From Sphingobacterium sp. (GTDB taxonomy: Bacteria; Bacteroidota; Bacteroidia; SpSt-205): a stretch of 17,461 nt of DNA. Of the stretch, positions 16,365-17,461 are shown piece by piece. Below the pieces are notes generated by a model that saw only the letters and a program-made list of their open reading frames with translations, had not been told where the DNA came from and ran no database searches. The first letter of the stretch is position 1. The number at the start of each line of letters is the position of its first letter. The stretch spans positions 1 through 17,461 of the forward strand of contig JAPYWM010000007.1 in the NCBI GenBank assembly GCA_028276345.1, written 5' to 3'. Made by a program: the position numbers and the translations under genes.

Positions 16365-17461
16365 GTGCAGCCCGTGTACTTAGACTACAATGCTACGACG
16401 CCAGTCTTGCCTGAAGTACGTGCAGCGATGGCGCCTTACTGGTCGGAGCGCTTTGCCAACCCCGCAAGCCCCCATTTACTGGGAAAGGAAGTAAGCGACG
16501 CCGTAGCCGAGGCCCGCACTACCATTGCCCACCTCTTAGGGGCAACAGCCCGGGAGATTACATTCACCAGCGGCGCCACAGAAGCCCTCAATCTCGCTAT
16601 CCAGGGCCTCGCCGCTATGTACAAGCCTACCGAGCGCAAACATATCCTTGTCGCTGCCACCGAACATAAGGCTGTCTTAGAACCGGCCCTTCGCCTGCGG
16701 GAAGCGGACTTTGCAGTGGAGGTCCTGCCGGTTACACCGGATGGGCTGGTGACCCCCGCCGCCCTCCAAGCACATCTCCGGCCCACGACCCTCCTCGTCG
16801 CCATCATGCTGGCCAATAATGAAACCGGCGTGATACAACCGGTGCGAGAGCTGGTAGAAGTAACGCACGGGGTAGGGGCGTATTTTCTGTGTGATACGAC
16901 GCAAGCTGTGGGAAAGCTGCCGGTGTCTTTTAGCGAGCTGGGGGCCGATATGGCTGTTCTTTCGGCGCATAAGTTTTACGGGCCGAAGGGCGTGGGGGCG
17001 TTGTATATCCGGCGGCGCAGCGGCGTGCGGCTAAGGCCGCTGGTGCTGGGGGGCGGCCATGAGGAGGGCCTTCGCAGTGGAACCCTCGCGGTGCCGCTGA
17101 TTATCGGGATGGCCGCCGCGCTCAAAGCCGTCTCGCAGCGCCTCTCCGAAGAGATGCCCCGCTTAGCCCACCTGCGCGACCGCTTAGAAAGCGGCATTCG
17201 GGCATTATACCCTGAAGCCCAGGTGCATGCGGCCTCGGCACCCCGCCTGCCGAATACTACCAATATCGCCTTCCCCGGCCTAAAAGCCAGCGACCTCCTC
17301 GCCCGAATGCCCTACCTCGCCGTAGCCACAGGCTCTGCCTGCACCTCCGCTAAGCCAGAACCTTCCCACGTGCTCCTTGCCATGGGCGTCTCCGCCGACA
17401 TAGCGAAAAGCTCCCTCCGCTTCTCGATCGGCCTGCCGACCACCGAAGCGGAGATAGACCT
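16365..17461 (+). CDS. Cysteine desulfurase (NifS/IscS class), 3' end cut by the window
   Basis: This PLP enzyme turns L-cysteine into alanine and delivers sulfur as a persulfide for Fe-S clusters, tRNA thiolation or cofactors. The visible 365 residues include VYLDYNATTP at the start, TSGATEALN near 68-76, TEHKAVLEP near 99-107, MLANNETGVIQP near 148-159, the PLP-lysine motif SAHKFYGPKG with Lys203 and the catalytic-Cys loop ATGSACTSAKPEPSHVLLAMG with Cys326. The loop is of the long, flexible IscS/NifS (group I) type. About 15-25 residues are missing at the right edge. No ATG exists in frame upstream of the homology; GTG 16365 (MQPVYLDYNA) is chosen over GTG 16374 because of the promoter spacing. 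No iscU or iscR is visible. Confidence 0.93.
   Translation, partial: MQPVYLDYNATTPVLPEVRAAMAPYWSERFANPASPHLLGKEVSDAVAEARTTIAHLLGATAREITFTSGATEALNLAIQGLAAMYKPTERKHILVAATEHKAVLEPALRLREADFAVEVLPVTPDGLVTPAALQAHLRPTTLLVAIMLANNETGVIQPVRELVEVTHGVGAYFLCDTTQAVGKLPVSFSELGADMAVLSAHKFYGPKGVGALYIRRRSGVRLRPLVLGGGHEEGLRSGTLAVPLIIGMAAALKAVSQRLSEEMPRLAHLRDRLESGIRALYPEAQVHAASAPRLPNTTNIAFPGLKASDLLARMPYLAVATGSACTSAKPEPSHVLLAMGVSADIAKSSLRFSIGLPTTEAEID

Noticed and set aside
16279..16383. A 34-codon ORF (MKRSTQASTHG...) in the gap before the cysteine desulfurase
   Set aside because: It lacks a promoter box or RBS at the start, runs into the desulfurase coding region in another frame and has no recognisable features.

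Overview
This window most likely comes from the chromosome of a member of the Bacteroidota with moderately high G+C. The evidence is a Bacteroidota-type 'putative porin' (Porin_10 family), a DUF4783 protein, an alpha/beta-fused 2-oxoacid dehydrogenase E1, SiaB/SiaC-type signalling genes, an almost complete lack of Shine-Dalgarno sequences, and several upstream elements matching TAnnTTTG, the Bacteroidota -7 promoter consensus. Genes are densely packed, often overlapping. I see no mobile element, CRISPR array, rRNA or tRNA. All family assignments were read from motifs by eye, without database searches.

Layout. (1) 1-3498, plus strand: 3' part of lpxK (lipid A kinase), purine nucleoside phosphorylase and a Porin_10 outer-membrane barrel, tightly coupled. 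(2) 3510-5709, minus strand: an acyl-CoA carboxylase carboxyltransferase followed by an ECF sigma factor that converges on the porin. (3) 5758-7110, plus strand: a secreted DUF4783 protein, a strong intrinsic terminator, then nadC, whose 3' end overlaps the next convergent gene by 53 bp. (4) 7058-13127, minus strand, in order of transcription: a secreted PrxQ-like peroxiredoxin, an agmatinase/arginase-family hydrolase, a lipoprotein M1 metallopeptidase, a ThiE/TenI-like protein and the fused E1. (5) 13156-14694, plus strand: a lipoprotein with one c-type haem domain and a beta-propeller. (6) 14731-16201, plus strand: a three-gene signalling cluster made of a SiaB-like kinase, a SiaC-like phospho-switch protein and a coiled-coil membrane protein. 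(7) 16365-end, plus strand: a cysteine desulfurase, cut by the window edge.

Two things stand out. First, the signalling cluster looks like a variant of the SiaABCD threonine-phosphorylation switch. The third protein has an N-terminal helical stalk that recalls the stalk of SiaD-type diguanylate cyclases, but it carries two membrane helices where the GGDEF domain would be. Second, three genes (fused E1, agmatinase-like, cytochrome/propeller lipoprotein) have an exact TAnnTTTG exactly four bases before the ATG. Three more (nadC, SiaB-like, cysteine desulfurase) have a 7-of-8 match five bases before a start codon. This geometry predicts leaderless transcripts as a common expression mode here. 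At nadC the putative -7 element sits in the U-tract of the upstream terminator.
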